From NCBI GenBank assembly GCA_002706265.1, contig PAKU01000038.1:1-64000 (forward strand): DNA of 64,000 nt, read 5' to 3'. Position 1 is the first letter of the stretch, and the number at the start of each line of letters is the position of its first letter. Shown piece by piece: positions 1 to 9,708 of the stretch. Under the pieces are notes generated by a model that saw only the letters and a program-made list of their open reading frames with translations, did no database searches and was not told the DNA's origin. This stretch comes from Polycyclovorans sp. Its GTDB lineage: Bacteria > Pseudomonadota > Gammaproteobacteria > Nevskiales > Nevskiaceae. The translations under genes were made by a program, and so were the position numbers.

Positions 1-609
<609 letters not shown>

Positions 610-613
<4 letters not shown>

Positions 614-1557
614 AAAACCGTTCGTTCCGTGTCGCACTCCTTTGCAGCCTGGTGGTGGGGCTGGCGCCGGGGCTGTCGGGCTGCCAGCGCGATGTCGCGA
701 CCCCCGCTGCCAGGACGCCGGCCGAGAACCTGCCGGCCGCTGCCGTCTCGCTGCCGGCCACGGCCGCGCCCAAAGCCCTCGTGCCCCTGAGCGCCGACCC
801 CGACGCTGCCCCCAGCCTTGACCCCAGCGCCGGCCAGTTGCCGGTGCTGGAGATTCTTTCGGAGGGCGGTGACCTCCGCGACGGGCTGTTGACGGTCGAC
901 GCCTACGAGGGCGATCGCCTGTGGATGGGGGTGATGCTCGGCACCGAGGCCGGTGCGCCGCTGTCCGGCAAGACGGTCCGCTTCGCGCCGCGCGGCAATG
1001 CGCTGTCCCCGCCGCCGCAGATCATCGCCGCCCAGCCCGACACCGATGCCGACGGCTACATGGAGTTTCAGGTCATCGTCGGCGATGCCGGCACTTTTCC
1101 GGTGACGGTTTCGGCGGCGGGCGTGCAGCGTGACTTTCAGGTCAACGTGGTGCCCAACGACTTCGACCAGTGGTTGCAGGGCGTCCCGCAGGAGGGCCTG
1201 CTGCCGTGGAACACCTTGATGAAGACCCGGGTTGCGCTGGATGACGCGGGCATGATGGTGGCCGAATATCCCGACGACGTCGTGGCCCTCGAAGGCCAGA
1301 CCGTGCGCCTGGCCGGCTTCATGTTGCCGCTGGACATGACGCCGGAGCAGCGGCACTTCCTGCTCGCGGCCAGTCCTCCGGCGTGCTTTTTTCATGTGCC
1401 CGGCGGCCCGGCGACGGTGATCGAGGTGTTTGCCGAGCAGCACCCGGTGATGGGCACGCTGGATCCGCTGGTGGTCGAAGGACGTCTGGAACTGGTCAAA
1501 CGCAGCGAAGAAGGCGTGCTTTTTAAGCTGCAGTCGGCACGAATGCGTGACAAATGA
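610..1557 (+). CDS. DUF3299 lipoprotein
   Basis: A 315-residue predicted lipoprotein. The N-terminus MKNRSFRVALL is followed by a hydrophobic core and the lipobox LSGC at about residues 22-25. An Ala/Pro-rich spacer precedes the folded part. The C-terminal third carries the DUF3299 pattern, with GFMLPLDMTPEQRHFLL and a CFFHVPGG segment containing a Cys and a His. The start was chosen because ATG 610 overlaps the permease stop (ATGA) and begins a good signal peptide; the reading frame stays open further upstream but has no signal sequence. DUF3299 proteins commonly accompany zinc-regulated ABC exporters, so a periplasmic partner of that exporter is the likely role. Confidence 0.85.
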
Positions 1558-1559
1558 CC

Positions 1560-1588
1560 GGAACCCCTTGTCATCGTTGAACTTCTGA
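1560..1588 (+). promoter_or_regulatory. Possible sigma-E-type promoter
   Basis: GGAACC at 1560-1565 and TCTGA at 1584-1588 are spaced much like the sigma-E consensus (GGAACTT, about 16 nt, TCTGA). It would start transcription about 60 nt upstream of the DUF4168 gene. It is a motif match by eye only. Confidence 0.3.
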
Positions 1589-1654
1589 GTGTGGACGCGA
1601 CCGAAGTGCCGGAGCGTTCGACTCCAGTCCATTGTTGAAAGGAGGTACCGACTT

Positions 1655-2053
1655 ATGCGTTTTTCGACCTTTACCGTTCTAGCCCCAGGCGTGATGGCGC
1701 TGGGAATGGCGCTGTCCAGCGGCACTGCGCTGGCCGCCGGTCCGGATGCCGGAAGTGCGGCGCAGGGGCCGGGCGCCCAGCAGCAGGCGGCAACGCCGGT
1801 GTCCGATGCCGAAATCGACCAGTTCATCACGGCCGCCAATGAAATCCAGGTGTTGCATCAGGATGCGCAGGCAAAGCTGTCGTCGGCCACTGATGAGACG
1901 GAAGCCGCCGAGTTGCGGCAGGAAGCCGAGCAAGAGATGCACGCGGCCATCGAGGAGTCGGGGCTGACCCTGCAGCGCTATCAGGAAATTTTCGTGGCCT
2001 ATCAAAGTGACCCGCAGGTCAACGAAAAGGTGACCCGCAAGATGGATCAGTAG
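1655..2053 (+). CDS. Secreted DUF4168 protein
   Basis: A 132-residue exported protein of unknown function. The signal peptide ends at ALA-A around residue 25. A Gly/Gln-rich spacer follows, then an all-helical acidic domain typical of DUF4168 (DAEIDQFITAANEIQVL through RYQEIFVAYQSDPQV). A strong ribosome-binding site, AAAGGAGG at 1638-1645, lies nine bases before ATG 1655. That rules out the longer in-frame start at 1589, which would also bury the signal peptide. It is followed by a rho-independent terminator, so it is probably a single-gene transcript, possibly driven by the sigma-E-like site at 1560. DUF4168 has no assigned biochemical role. Confidence 0.85.
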   Translation: MRFSTFTVLAPGVMALGMALSSGTALAAGPDAGSAAQGPGAQQQAATPVSDAEIDQFITAANEIQVLHQDAQAKLSSATDETEAAELRQEAEQEMHAAIEESGLTLQRYQEIFVAYQSDPQVNEKVTRKMDQ

Positions 2054-2075
2054 GCCGCCGCAGCGTCATGTGCAT

Positions 2076-2106
2076 AAACCCGCCCGCCATCGCTGGCGGG
2101 TTTTTT
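2076..2106 (+). terminator. Rho-independent terminator after the DUF4168 gene
   Basis: The arms AAACCCGCC and GGCGGGTTT enclose a ten-base loop, and the run TTTTTT extends to 2106. It ends exactly where the opposite-strand YihY gene stops. The U-tract lies on the + side, so it mainly serves the DUF4168 transcript. Confidence 0.9.
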
Positions 2107-3452
2107 CATGCGCCGGGGGTAGCAGGCGGCGGGTCATCCTGCAGCACGAACTGGCGCAGGGTTTCACTGCTGCGGGTGGCCTCCAGGGGGGCTTCGGCGT
2201 CGTCCAGCAGGCGCAGCACCTGCCCGGCCACCGGTTCGCGTCCACGCGGCAGGGGCTCGGTGCCCGACCGCACCAGCCGCCACAGGCGGACCATCGAGAC
2301 CTGCTCCGGATCAATCCCCGGCAGCCAAGCACCCCCCTTGGCGGCGGTCTCGGCAAGCAGGCCGTGGTGGCGCAGCACCGCCAACTGGCGATGGACGTGT
2401 TCGGGCGCGCCCTTGATGTCATCGATCAGCGCCTGGGTGGTGGGCGCCGGCTGGCCTTTCACGAACGCCCGCGCCACCTGCACCATGATCGCCAGCGCAA
2501 TGTACTCGGCGCCGCGGCTGGCCAGATAAGGCGCCACACGCGTCACGCGGATGTGTCCGGGGTTCTGCAGGTAGAACGCCAGTTGACACCCCGTGAGCAG
2601 GATCAGCCACCCCACGTACAGCCAGATCAGCAACAACAGAAAGATCGCGAAGCCCGAATAGACCGCGTTGTAGGTGCTGGTGCCCGCCACGAAACGGGCG
2701 AAGGCCAGGCTCGCCGTCTGCCACAGCACGCCCGCCGCGACGCCGCCCGCCAGCGCCGGCAGAATGCGGACCCGGGTGTTGGGGATGAAGACGTAGACGA
2801 AAGTGAATGCGCCGATCACCAGCACGTACGGCAGTGCCTTGGTGAGCGATGACACGAGATAGCCCAGCGGCTGGATCTCGGAGACCCGCAGCACGATGTC
2901 GCTCGACAGCAGCGAGGCCGTGACGCCCATGGCCGAAAACACCAGCACGGGCCCCACGGTGATCACTGCCAGATATTCGCCCACGCGTTGCGAGAACGGC
3001 CGCGGCAGCTCCACCCGCCAGATGAAATTGAAGCTGTTCTCGATTTTCTGGATCATCGAAATGGCGGTGTAAAACAACAGCGCCACGCCCAACGAGCCCA
3101 GCACGCCGACCTGGATGTTCTCGACAAAGCCGATCACGCTGCCGGTGATGTCGACCGAGCGGGGGCCCAGGGGCGCCAGCGCCTCGGCCAGCAACGGCTC
3201 AAGCTGGTTGTGCACGCCCAGCGCCTTGAGCACCGAGAACGCCAAGGCCAGCATCGGCACCAGCGACAGCAGCGTGGTGTAGACCAGGCTCATCGCCCGC
3301 ATCGTCAACTGGCCTTCGAGCAGGTCGCGCACCAGAACCCAGAGCAGACGCCCGCCGCGCGCCACCAAGGGGGGCAGTGGCCGGCCGGTCTGCGGATCAA
3401 ACAGCTGGTTTTTGACGCGGTCGAGAGGGCTGGGCATCGGACAGGCCGTCAT
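2106..3452 (-). CDS. YihY/BrkB family inner-membrane protein
   Basis: A 448-residue protein with the YihY/UPF0761 layout. After a soluble N-terminus of about 40 residues comes the conserved MRAMSLVYTTLLSLVPMLAL segment, then several more membrane helices up to LIWLYVGWLILLTGCQLAFY. The last 120 residues form a cytoplasmic, winged-helix-like tail. Such tails are common in proteobacterial members, whereas E. coli YihY (about 290 residues) is shorter. The family was once misnamed ribonuclease BN; its function is unknown. ATG 3452 or the in-frame ATG 3437 could be used, and neither has a clear ribosome-binding site. The gene is divergent from recQ. Confidence 0.9.
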   Translation of the reverse strand: MTACPMPSPLDRVKNQLFDPQTGRPLPPLVARGGRLLWVLVRDLLEGQLTMRAMSLVYTTLLSLVPMLALAFSVLKALGVHNQLEPLLAEALAPLGPRSVDITGSVIGFVENIQVGVLGSLGVALLFYTAISMIQKIENSFNFIWRVELPRPFSQRVGEYLAVITVGPVLVFSAMGVTASLLSSDIVLRVSEIQPLGYLVSSLTKALPYVLVIGAFTFVYVFIPNTRVRILPALAGGVAAGVLWQTASLAFARFVAGTSTYNAVYSGFAIFLLLLIWLYVGWLILLTGCQLAFYLQNPGHIRVTRVAPYLASRGAEYIALAIMVQVARAFVKGQPAPTTQALIDDIKGAPEHVHRQLAVLRHHGLLAETAAKGGAWLPGIDPEQVSMVRLWRLVRSGTEPLPRGREPVAGQVLRLLDDAEAPLEATRSSETLRQFVLQDDPPPATPGA

Positions 3453-3487
3453 AATGGGGATTCGACCTAGCCTAACGAACCTTCTTG

Positions 3488-5329
3488 ATGACTGCGGTCC
3501 CGGCGGTTGGCGCAGATGCCCTGCACCAGGCCCTGAAAACCTATTTTGGCTTCAGCGAATTCCGTCCCGGCCAGATCGACATCATTCGCGACGCCATGGC
3601 CGGGCGCGACGTGCTCGCCGTGATGCCCACCGGGGGCGGCAAATCGCTGTGCTTCCAGTTGCCGGCCCTGCTGCTGCCGGGGCTGACGCTGGTCGTCTCA
3701 CCGCTGATCGCGTTGATGCAGGACCAGGTGCGCCTGCTGCGCGCCAACGGCATCGAGGCGGGCCTGCTCAATTCGGCGCAGACCGCCACCGAGGCCGCCG
3801 CCTGCTTCCGCGCCATTGAAGAGGGCCGCCTCAAGCTGCTCTATGTGGCGCCAGAACGATTGCTGATGACCGGCTTTCTCGAGCGACTCCGCCAAATGGC
3901 CGCCATCAGCCAGGTGGTGATCGACGAAGCCCACTGCGTGTCGGACTGGGGCCACGACTTCAGGCCCGAGTACCGGCGACTGGCCAGCGTGCGCGAGCGC
4001 CTGCCAGAGGTGCCCATCCTTGGCTTCACCGCCACCGCCACGCCCGCCGTGCGCGACGACATCGTCAACCAGCTGCAGCTGCGCGAGCCGGCGCGGCATG
4101 TCGCCAGTTTTGACCGGCCCAACCTGTACTGGTCGGTCGAGACCAAGGACCGCGGCAGCTACGACCGGCTCCTGGCGCGTGCCCGCAAGGGCGGCAGCGG
4201 CATCGTCTACTGCCTGTCGCGCAAGCGCGTCGACGACATCGCCGCGCGCCTGCTGGCCGATGGCATCGAAGCCCTGCCGTACCACGCCGGTCTCAACGCC
4301 GCGCAGCGCAACCACAATCAGAGCGAATTCATCCGCGATGCCGCCCAGGTCATGGTGGCCACCGTGGCCTTCGGCATGGGCATCAACAAGCCCGATGTGC
4401 GCTGGGTGGTGCACTTCGACCTGCCACGCTCGCTGGAAGCCTATTACCAGGAAGGCGGCCGCGCCGGGCGCGACGGTGAGCCGGGCGAGTGCGTGCTGTA
4501 CTTCAGTGCAGGCGACCTGCGCACCGCCGACCAGCTGATTCGCAGCCGTGTCGATGCCGAAACCGGCGAGCCCCTGCAGGCCGTGCAGGCCGCCGCGCGG
4601 GCGCAGTTGCAAACCGTGGTGCATTACGCAGAGAGCCCGGACTGCCGCCGTGTGCTGCAGCTGGCCTATTTTGGCGAGCCGTTCTCGGCACCCTGCGGCG
4701 GCTGTGACAACTGCCTCAATCCCCCGGCGGTGGACGACGTCACCCTGGCGGCGCGGCAGTTGCTGTCCACCGTGGCGCGCCTGGGGCAGCGCGGTCAGGC
4801 CTACGGCAGCGCCCATGTGATCGACATCCTGCGTGGCGAGGCCACCGACAAGGTCATCGCCCAGGGTCATGACCAGCTCAGCGTGTTCGGCATTGGCCGC
4901 GGCTTGGCCCCGCCGCGCTGGCGCACGCTGATCCGGCGCCTGTTGGCCGATGGCGCGCTGATGCAGCGTGACGGCGAGTACCCGGTGCTGCAGATCACGG
5001 CCGACGCCCGGCCGCTGCTCAAGGGCGAGCGCGTCGTCACCCTGCCGCAGGCCACACGCGGCGCGACGAAAAGCAACAGCCGTCGGGCCGCAGCGGGGCC
5101 GGTGGATGACCCGCTGTTCCAGGCGCTGCGCCAGCTGCGGCTGCGCCTGGCCCGCGAAAATGACGTGCCGCCCTACGTCGTATTCACCGACGTGACCCTG
5201 CACGCCCTGGCCGAACAGCGGCCGCTCAACCTCCAGGCATTTGCCGACATTCCGGGCGTCGGGCAGCGCAAGCTCGACCAGTGGGGCGCTATTTTTGTCG
5301 AGGCGATCCGCGACTTCCACGACTCATGA
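3488..5329 (+). CDS. recQ: ATP-dependent DNA helicase RecQ
   Basis: A 613-residue 3'-to-5' DNA helicase of recombinational repair. Visible elements in order are the Walker A TGGGKS (residues 48-53), DEAH box (146-149), TATATP motif III, the second RecA lobe with GMGINKPDVRWVVHFDLPRS and the arginine-finger region GGRAGRDG, and the RecQ zinc site (CRR...CGGCDNC, about 386-412). A winged helix and a C-terminal HRDC domain (about 538-613) complete it. All canonical domains are intact and the length is normal. ATG 3488 directly follows a TTG at 3485; the ATG is preferred. It is monocistronic and divergent from yihY. Confidence 0.97.
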   Translation: MTAVPAVGADALHQALKTYFGFSEFRPGQIDIIRDAMAGRDVLAVMPTGGGKSLCFQLPALLLPGLTLVVSPLIALMQDQVRLLRANGIEAGLLNSAQTATEAAACFRAIEEGRLKLLYVAPERLLMTGFLERLRQMAAISQVVIDEAHCVSDWGHDFRPEYRRLASVRERLPEVPILGFTATATPAVRDDIVNQLQLREPARHVASFDRPNLYWSVETKDRGSYDRLLARARKGGSGIVYCLSRKRVDDIAARLLADGIEALPYHAGLNAAQRNHNQSEFIRDAAQVMVATVAFGMGINKPDVRWVVHFDLPRSLEAYYQEGGRAGRDGEPGECVLYFSAGDLRTADQLIRSRVDAETGEPLQAVQAAARAQLQTVVHYAESPDCRRVLQLAYFGEPFSAPCGGCDNCLNPPAVDDVTLAARQLLSTVARLGQRGQAYGSAHVIDILRGEATDKVIAQGHDQLSVFGIGRGLAPPRWRTLIRRLLADGALMQRDGEYPVLQITADARPLLKGERVVTLPQATRGATKSNSRRAAAGPVDDPLFQALRQLRLRLARENDVPPYVVFTDVTLHALAEQRPLNLQAFADIPGVGQRKLDQWGAIFVEAIRDFHDS

Positions 5330-5382
5330 GCCCCCGCCACGTCACTTGACAATGGCCGCGCGGCGCGAATGAGCCAAAAAAA

Positions 5383-5471
5383 TGCTGCACCTTGCACGTC
5401 TGCATGGGGGCTGCTTGACATTGCTGCACTGCATCAATATGGTGCTGGGACTGATTGCTGCACCGCACCAT
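5383..5471 (+). promoter_or_regulatory. TGCTGCAC repeats and inverted repeat upstream of phasin
   Basis: TGCTGCAC[C/T] occurs three times, at 5383, 5422 and 5456. ATGGTGC (5439-5445) and GCACCAT (5465-5471) form a perfect inverted repeat. These sit on and just after the predicted -35/-10 elements, where a repressor would act. PHA regulators of the PhaR type are known to bind TGC-rich sites; that link is inference. Confidence 0.4.
5415..5443 (+). promoter_or_regulatory. Sigma-70-type promoter of the phasin gene
   Basis: A perfect -35 TTGACA (5415-5420) is followed after 17 nt by TATGGT (5438-5443). The phasin ATG lies about 85 nt downstream of the expected start site. The A/T content here is well above the surroundings. 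Confidence 0.6.
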
Positions 5472-5533
5472 AATGGTGATTCGTCGAAACGGCAGCATGT
5501 CGGCCCCCGTCCTCTAATTTCGGAGTTGCTCCC

Positions 5534-6064
5534 ATGAATGTTGAATCGATTGTCAATGATGTCAAAGGCCGTGTTGAACCCATCGTCACGCGCGGTCAGG
5601 ATGTCGTTTATTCCGGTTTCGAAGTGCTGAAGTCGGCCAACGGCATCGTCGCTGACGGTTTCTCCGGCGTTTACAAAGCCAACTATGAAGCTGGCAAGAC
5701 CCTGTTTGGTGCCGCGCAGACCAGCTTCCAGAAGGTCAAGACCGACGGCATCAAGGCCGTGGCGTCGAACCCGGGCGCGTACGTTCCCGAAGGCAAGGAC
5801 ACCGTGGTCAGCGCCTTCAACACCAGCGTTGACGTGGTCGTGAAGACCGGCGATGACCTGGTCAAAACCATGAAGCAGGGCGTTGAAACCCTGTCGGCCA
5901 AGATCAAGGGCGAGTCGGTCACGGTGGCCAAGGCCAAATCCACCGTCAAGAAAGCCGCGTCCAGCGCCAGCACCAAGGCCAAGAGCACGGCCCGCAAGGC
6001 TGAAGGCAAGTTCAACGACGCCGCCGCGAAGGCTGAAAAAGCCGCTGACGACCTGATGAAGTAA
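5534..6064 (+). CDS. Phasin family protein (PHA granule associated)
   Basis: A 176-residue protein without cysteine or signal peptide. Residues about 1-120 are an amphipathic helical phasin-like region (SGFEVLKSANGIVADGF, GAAQTSFQKVKTDGI). The last 50 residues are a Lys/Ala-rich, histone H1-like tail of KAK/KKA units, as in PhaF, which binds DNA and helps segregate granules. The expected role is coating polyhydroxyalkanoate or other lipid inclusions and possibly tethering them to the nucleoid. Codon choice is cleaner and richer in AAG than in its neighbours, which suggests high expression. It has its own strong promoter and terminator. No PHA synthase gene is in the window. Confidence 0.8.
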   Translation: MNVESIVNDVKGRVEPIVTRGQDVVYSGFEVLKSANGIVADGFSGVYKANYEAGKTLFGAAQTSFQKVKTDGIKAVASNPGAYVPEGKDTVVSAFNTSVDVVVKTGDDLVKTMKQGVETLSAKIKGESVTVAKAKSTVKKAASSASTKAKSTARKAEGKFNDAAAKAEKAADDLMK

Positions 6065-6112
6065 GGTTGAAGCCCTGCGGCCGGCCCGGGCAATGATTGC
6101 CGGGACCCGCCA

Positions 6113-6145
6113 AACAAAAAGGCGCCCTCGTGGCGCCTTTTTGTT
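6113..6145. terminator. Perfect bidirectional terminator
   Basis: AACAAAAAGGCGCC and GGCGCCTTTTTGTT form a 14-bp perfect stem around the loop CTCGT. U-tracts are present on both strands, so it terminates both the phasin transcript (+) and the small convergent gene (-). A second imperfect hairpin (CCCGGGCAAT...GATTGCCGGG) lies at 6086-6105. Confidence 0.97.
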
Positions 6146-6154
6146 GGCCGCGTG

Positions 6155-6508
6155 TCAGGGCGTCTTCTTCTTGGCCGGTCGCCGCGTGCGCGGCGCGCCG
6201 GATGCGCCGGCCTTGCTGCGCGTTTTGGGGCGTGCGCGCGGCGTCGGGCTTTCGGTCTCTTTTGCGGCTTCGGTGGGACGCACGCGTTTCAGAATGGTGC
6301 TGAACCCCTTGCCGGGCGCTTTGCGCAGATTGTCAAAGTTGGCCTTGACGAAGCCGCTGGCATCAAAGTCGCCGGTCGCGCTGCTGGCGGCCCCCATCTT
6401 GTCCCGCAGAAAATCAATCAGATCGTCCTGCAAGCCGCCGACATCGGGCAACCCCAGAAATCGCCGCAACTCCTCGGGTGTCAACGACACCTCAACCTTG
6501 ATTTCCAT
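6155..6508 (-). CDS. Small protein with basic C-terminal tail (DUF6489-like)
   Basis: A 117-residue protein. The N-terminal 30 residues (MEIKVEVSLTPEELRRFLGL, then PDVGGLQDDL) resemble a short conserved family I associate with DUF6489; that label is from memory and uncertain. The middle part is helical. The last 40 residues are rich in Arg, Lys, Pro and Thr and end in RRPAKKKTP, so nucleic-acid binding is plausible. ATG 6508 is preferred over the GTG at 6511 because GGAGG lies five bases before the ATG. The gene faces the phasin gene and shares its terminator. This layout and the matching basic tails hint at a role at PHA granules, but that is inference. Confidence 0.7.
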   Translation of the reverse strand: MEIKVEVSLTPEELRRFLGLPDVGGLQDDLIDFLRDKMGAASSATGDFDASGFVKANFDNLRKAPGKGFSTILKRVRPTEAAKETESPTPRARPKTRSKAGASGAPRTRRPAKKKTP

Positions 6509-6564
6509 CACTGCCTCCGCACGGAATGGGCTGTGCGGCGGTTATAACATGCGTCCGGTTGGGC

Positions 6565-7455
6565 TCAGGCGCGTGTGAGGCGCGTCTCGGCCTCGCGGTA
6601 GCGCGCGCCGGTGCGGGCGATCACGTCGTCCGGCAACTGCGGTCCGGGCGGGGTCTTGTTCCAGTCCAGCGTTTCGAGGTGGTCGCGCACGATCTGCTTG
6701 TCGAAACTGGGCGGTGAACGGCCGGGCGCGTAGGCCTGCGCGTCCCAGAACCGGCTGGAGTCGGGCGTCAGCGCCTCGTCGATGAGGTGCAGGGTGCCGT
6801 GTTCATCCACGCCGAATTCAAACTTGGTGTCGGCAATGATCAGGCCGCGCGGCAGGGCGTAGGCGGCCGCTTCGCGATAGAGCTGCAGGGTGATGTCACG
6901 CAGTTCGGTGGCGCGGGCGGCGCCAAGGCGGGTCACCACGGCATCGAAGTCGATGTTCTCATCGTGCTCGCCCACGGCGGCCTTGTCGGCCGGGGTGAAT
7001 ATGGGTTCCGGCAACCGATCGGCGAGGCGCAGCCCGGGCGGCAGGGGCACACCGCAGACCGCGCCGCGGGCCTGGTAGTCCTTCCAGCCCGAGCCGATCA
7101 GATAGCCGCGCGCCACGCACTCCACCGGCAGCGCCCGCAGCTTCTTGACGATCACCGCGCGTCCCTGCACCTGCGCAACCTCGTCGGCGGTGAGCCAGTC
7201 GTGCAGACGCATTTCGGGCGCCAGTTGATTGGGAATCCGCTCGGCGAACCGGTCCATCCAGAACTGGGTCAGCCGGGTGAGCACGCCGCCCTTGCCGGGA
7301 ATCGGCTGGGGCAGCACCACGTCGAAGGCCGACAGCCGGTCCGACGTGACGATGAGCAGGTGCTTGTCGCCCACCGCAAAAATATCGCGCACCTTGCCGC
7401 GATGCACCAGCGGCAGTGAGGTCAGGCGGGCTTCGAACAGGGCGGCTTCGGTCAT
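6565..7455 (-). CDS. purC: SAICAR synthase (phosphoribosylaminoimidazole-succinocarboxamide synthase)
   Basis: A 296-residue cytoplasmic enzyme of de novo purine synthesis that joins CAIR and aspartate with ATP hydrolysis. The N-terminus has the family hallmarks [20 protein letters not shown] and [12 protein letters not shown], followed by the active-site regions [19 protein letters not shown] and [13 protein letters not shown]. It is full length for the longer (about 295-residue) subclass rather than the 237-residue E. coli type. It stands alone on the minus strand and is divergent from rpe, with about 110 bases between. Confidence 0.97.
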   Translation of the reverse strand: MTEAALFEARLTSLPLVHRGKVRDIFAVGDKHLLIVTSDRLSAFDVVLPQPIPGKGGVLTRLTQFWMDRFAERIPNQLAPEMRLHDWLTADEVAQVQGRAVIVKKLRALPVECVARGYLIGSGWKDYQARGAVCGVPLPPGLRLADRLPEPIFTPADKAAVGEHDENIDFDAVVTRLGAARATELRDITLQLYREAAAYALPRGLIIADTKFEFGVDEHGTLHLIDEALTPDSSRFWDAQAYAPGRSPPSFDKQIVRDHLETLDWNKTPPGPQLPDDVIARTGARYREAETRLTRA

Positions 7456-7566
7456 GGACGGGCCCAGTGGCGGGCGTTTCGGTACGGGCGCGCAGTGTGC
7501 GCATGGCCGATCCGGGCGTCAAAGACCTTACACTGATCGACTCTTTTGCCAGCTCCGCCACCTGCC

Positions 7567-8250
7567 ATGCCGCGTCAAGCCCCTGTCATTGCGCCCAGTA
7601 TTCTTTCTGCCGATCTTGCCCGCCTGGGCGACGATGTGGCCGCCGTGCTCAAGGCCGGTGCCGACTGGGTGCACTTTGACGTGATGGACAACCACTACGT
7701 CCCCAATCTGACCTTCGGACCGGACCTGTGCAAGGCGCTGCGCAGCTACGGCATCACCGCGCCGATCGATGTGCATCTGATGGTCGAGCCGGTCGATGCG
7801 CTGGCCCAGCAGTTCGCCAAGGCCGGCGCGACCCTGATCAGCCTGCACCCCGAGGCGACCCGGCACGTCGACCGCAGCCTGCAGGCGATTCGGGATGCCG
7901 GTTGCCAGACGGGACTGGTGTTCAACCCGGCAACGCCGCTGTCGGTGCTGCGTTATGTGATCGACAAGGTCGACCTGGTGCTGCTGATGAGCGTCAACCC
8001 CGGTTTTGGCGGGCAGTCGTTCATTCCCGCCACGCTCGACAAGCTGCACGAAGCGCGGGCGCTGATCGATGCATCGGGCCGCGCCATCCGCCTCGAAATC
8101 GACGGCGGCGTGAAGGTCGACAACATTGCCGAGATCGCCGCGGCGGGCGCCGACACCTTTGTTGCCGGCTCGGCCATTTTCGGCAAGCCGGACTATGCCA
8201 ACACCCTGAGCGCCATGCGGGCGGCCATCGATGGCGCCGTCCGCAACTGA
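7567..8250 (+). CDS. rpe: Ribulose-phosphate 3-epimerase
   Basis: A 227-residue TIM-barrel enzyme that interconverts ribulose 5-phosphate and xylulose 5-phosphate. Visible motifs are [16 protein letters not shown] at the start, the metal-ligand segments [19 protein letters not shown] and [26 protein letters not shown], and the phosphate-binding DGGVKVDN and [16 protein letters not shown] 7567 gives the family's usual length; a TTG at 7546 would add seven residues. It overlaps trpE by 20 nt. In many proteobacteria gph (phosphoglycolate phosphatase) sits between rpe and trpE, and here it is absent. Confidence 0.97.
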   Translation: MPRQAPVIAPSILSADLARLGDDVAAVLKAGADWVHFDVMDNHYVPNLTFGPDLCKALRSYGITAPIDVHLMVEPVDALAQQFAKAGATLISLHPEATRHVDRSLQAIRDAGCQTGLVFNPATPLSVLRYVIDKVDLVLLMSVNPGFGGQSFIPATLDKLHEARALIDASGRAIRLEIDGGVKVDNIAEIAAAGADTFVAGSAIFGKPDYANTLSAMRAAIDGAVRN

Positions 8251-9664
8251 TCCGCGCGGCACACGGCCGCTGTTCTCGCGCGAGCTGCCGGGCGATCTCG
8301 AAACCCCGGTCAGCGCCTACATCAAGCTCGGCAATCGGCCCTACAGCTACCTGCTGGAGTCGATGCAGGGCGGCGAGCGCTGGGGACGTTACTCGTTCAT
8401 CGGGCTGCCCTGTCGTGAACTGATCCGGGTATTCGGGCAGCGCGTGCTCTGCACCCTCGATGACGTGATCACCGACGACCTGATCGTGGCCGACCCCATC
8501 GCCTGGCTCAAGGCGCACACCGGCGGGGTGGTGACCACCAACAAGACGGCGGGGCCGCGCTTTGCCGGCGGCTGGGTGGGATATTTCGGCTACGACTGCG
8601 TGCGTTATTTCGAACCCAGACTGCAGGCCACCTGCCCGCCCGACGTTCTGGGCACGCCCGACATCCTGTTGATGCGTTCCGACGAGCTGGTGATGTTCGA
8701 CAGTCAGCGCGGCACGCTCACCCTGCGGGTCCACGCGGCCGATGCGGCGACCGCCAGCACGCGGCTCGATGCCATTCAGGCGCAGCTGCAACAGCCGCTG
8801 CCCGCCCTGCCGCCGCCTCCGGCGCGCGCCACGCCCACCTTTACCTCGGGGTTTGGTGCAGACCCGTTCCGCGCGGCGGTGCGTCGCATCCAGGATTACA
8901 TCGCCGCCGGCGACTGCATGCAGGTCGTGCCCTCGCAGCGGATGAGCGCGCCGTTTGCCGCCGAACCGCTGGCGCTGTATCGCGCCATCCGCCGCTTGAA
9001 CCCCAGCCCCTACCTGTTCTGCCTGCACCTGGGCGATCACCACGTGATCGGCTCCAGCCCCGAGATTCTGGTGCGTGTCGAAGACGGCGAAGCCACCGTG
9101 CGGCCGCTGGCCGGCACCCGGCCGCGCGGCGCCACGCCCGAGGCCGACCAGCAGCTGGCCGCCGAACTGCTGGCCGACCCCAAGGAGCTGGCCGAGCATC
9201 TGATGCTCATCGACCTGGGGCGCAACGACATCGGTCGGGTGGCACAGATCGGGGCGGTGCAGCTCACCGAGAAGATGGTGATCGAGCGCTACAGCCATGT
9301 CATGCACATCGTCAGCAACGTGGTGGGGCGGCTCAAACCCGGCACGCACGCGCTGGACGTGCTGGCGGCCACCTTCCCGGCCGGCACCCTGTCGGGCGCG
9401 CCCAAGGTGCGGGCGATGGAGATCATCGACGAGGTCGAACCGGTCAAGCGCGGCATCTACGGCGGCGCGGTGGGCTATCTGGGCTTCGACGGTGACATGG
9501 ACGTGGCCATTGCCATTCGCACCGCCGTCATCAAGGACGGTCAGGTCCACATCCAGGCGGGCGCCGGCGTCGTGGCCGACTCCGATCCCGAGTCCGAATG
9601 GCAGGAAACCCTCGCCAAGGCGCGCGCCATGACCCGTGCGGTCGAGCTGGCCCACGGCGGTTGA
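8231..9664 (+). CDS. trpE: Anthranilate synthase component I
   Basis: A 477-residue chorismate-utilising subunit that makes anthranilate from chorismate with ammonia from TrpG. The N-terminal half holds the tryptophan-feedback region, including [18 protein letters not shown] with the conserved ESxxxGxxxxRYS pattern. The catalytic half shows VVPSQRM, the signature [41 protein letters not shown] and [17 protein letters not shown]. It starts inside the end of rpe, so translation is probably coupled. No trpG/trpD/trpC follows; instead there is degraded DNA, so the rest of the pathway lies elsewhere. Confidence 0.96.
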   Translation: MAPSATDPRGTRPLFSRELPGDLETPVSAYIKLGNRPYSYLLESMQGGERWGRYSFIGLPCRELIRVFGQRVLCTLDDVITDDLIVADPIAWLKAHTGGVVTTNKTAGPRFAGGWVGYFGYDCVRYFEPRLQATCPPDVLGTPDILLMRSDELVMFDSQRGTLTLRVHAADAATASTRLDAIQAQLQQPLPALPPPPARATPTFTSGFGADPFRAAVRRIQDYIAAGDCMQVVPSQRMSAPFAAEPLALYRAIRRLNPSPYLFCLHLGDHHVIGSSPEILVRVEDGEATVRPLAGTRPRGATPEADQQLAAELLADPKELAEHLMLIDLGRNDIGRVAQIGAVQLTEKMVIERYSHVMHIVSNVVGRLKPGTHALDVLAATFPAGTLSGAPKVRAMEIIDEVEPVKRGIYGGAVGYLGFDGDMDVAIAIRTAVIKDGQVHIQAGAGVVADSDPESEWQETLAKARAMTRAVELAHGG

Positions 9665-9708
9665 CCGGGCGGGGTCCCGGTGGCTGGCGATGGTCGCCCG
9701 CGTCCAGC

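Noticed and set aside
5346..5351. First TTGACA upstream of the phasin gene
   Set aside because: No acceptable -10 lies 16-18 bases after it; the second TTGACA at 5415 is better.
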